Positions 63,600 to 64,000 of a stretch of DNA of 64,000 bases are shown here, one piece after another (position 1 is the first letter of the stretch; each line of letters begins with the position of its first letter). This DNA comes from Marinobacter excellens HL-55 (lineage in GTDB: Bacteria; Pseudomonadota; Gammaproteobacteria; Pseudomonadales; Oleiphilaceae), in assembly GCA_001314845.1 (NCBI GenBank), contig LJZQ01000017.1:1-64000 (forward strand). Reading direction: 5' to 3'. A program made the position numbers and the translations under genes. A model generated the notes under the pieces. The model was not told where the DNA came from, did no database searches, and saw only the letters and a list, made by a program, of their open reading frames with translations.

Positions 63600-64000
63600 T
63601 CAGCGAACTGTGACCTTTGAGGCGGCTTGTTCGAGAGATTCGATCAGATGCTTCAGACGTTTGCTCATTTCAGCGCTGTCTGAGAGCTGGGTAACCATAT
63701 TCTGTGTGGTGTCCCGGATGCCTTGGACGTTAGCCAGAACGTCGTCGGTGCCAGCCGTTTGTTGCGCCGACATGTCGGCGATTTCCTGGTTAGTGCGATC
63801 AATCCGACTGACTACCTCGTTGATGGCTTCCAGTGCTTGCTGCGCCTGTTCCGATTCAGTCACGCATCGGGCGGCATCTTCTGAACTGCCGGTCATCTGA
63901 TCGACGGCGGTCGCCATGGCGGCCAGTAACTTGTCCAGGGTGCTCTGGATTTGTTCCGTGGAATCTTGCACCCGGCGGGCCAGCTTGCGCACCTCATCGG
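63600..64000 (-). CDS. Methyl-accepting chemotaxis protein, C-terminal end (cut by window)
   Basis: The visible part begins at the window edge with DEVRKLARRVQDSTEQIQST, the segment after the conserved signalling tip, and runs through the coiled-coil C-terminal methylation bundle (EINEVVSRIDRTNQEIADMS) to VTVR at the stop. The N-terminus and sensor lie beyond base 64000. It follows the exporter gene upstream by 50 bases on the same strand. Confidence 0.88.
   Translation of the reverse strand, partial: DEVRKLARRVQDSTEQIQSTLDKLLAAMATAVDQMTGSSEDAARCVTESEQAQQALEAINEVVSRIDRTNQEIADMSAQQTAGTDDVLANVQGIRDTTQNMVTQLSDSAEMSKRLKHLIESLEQAASKVTVR

Noticed and set aside
1..64000. CRISPR arrays, insertion sequences, prophage or toxin-antitoxin genes
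   Set aside because: No regularly spaced repeats, transposase motifs, integrase or phage structural genes were seen on either strand.

Overview
The window looks like the chromosome of a marine gammaproteobacterium close to Marinobacter. This is inferred from protein character and gene order, not from a database search. The order proA-nadD-rsfS-rlmH-mrdA-rodA-rlpA-dacC-ybeD-lipB is the Pseudomonas-type cell-wall cluster. The run rnr-rlmB-rpsF-rpsR-(DUF2232)-rplI-dnaB-alr is also typical of the class. Most of the window is dense, moderately GC-rich housekeeping DNA with short gaps and many 1-8 base stop/start overlaps.

Layout. 1-6.7 kb: a branched inverted-repeat element, folA, a DEAD-box helicase, a hotdog thioesterase, a haloalkane-dehalogenase-like protein whose nucleophile position is Asn, two small unknowns, an AI-2E-type permease and a small peptidoglycan-binding-like protein. 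6.7-14 kb: ilvD, a cNMP-binding/HDOD protein, a LON-domain protein, then a minus-strand chain of two membrane proteins with degenerate GGDEF domains coupled to a DedA-PAP2 fusion. 14-23 kb: the proA to lipB cluster, with no mltB between rodA and rlpA and no lipA after lipB. 23-36 kb: a diguanylate cyclase, an ABC1/UbiB-like kinase, a YqaA protein, a Cache chemoreceptor, a glutaredoxin, a PPi-type phosphofructokinase, mpl-ubiX, an acyl-CoA dehydrogenase and a large lipoprotein. 36-41 kb: a 1 kb decayed intergenic region with a glutaredoxin/GST-like remnant, then a ferric-iron ABC importer split into three transcription units with a Fur-box-like site before fbpA.

41.4-48.2 kb is the most unusual part. 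It holds dabB-dabA (the vectorial bicarbonate-accumulating DAB complex), a lone cysD without cysN, a frameshifted DUF6671-like gene and a full-length Sua5-type threonylcarbamoyl-AMP synthase, all on the plus strand and mostly touching. Sua5 consumes bicarbonate, so a bicarbonate-supplying complex beside a bicarbonate-using enzyme may be functional. The cluster ends in an AT-richer gap at a tRNA-Leu(CAG) gene, which suggests an acquired island.

48.9-64 kb: RNase R and RlmB, the rpsF operon with a good promoter and a structured leader, dnaB-alr, an SDR-like protein lacking the usual Tyr-Lys pair, an FNR/Anr-type regulator with an FNR-like dyad upstream, the RbgA GTPase, a Spy/CpxP-like periplasmic protein, an RND/MMPL exporter and the C-terminal end of a chemoreceptor cut by the window edge.
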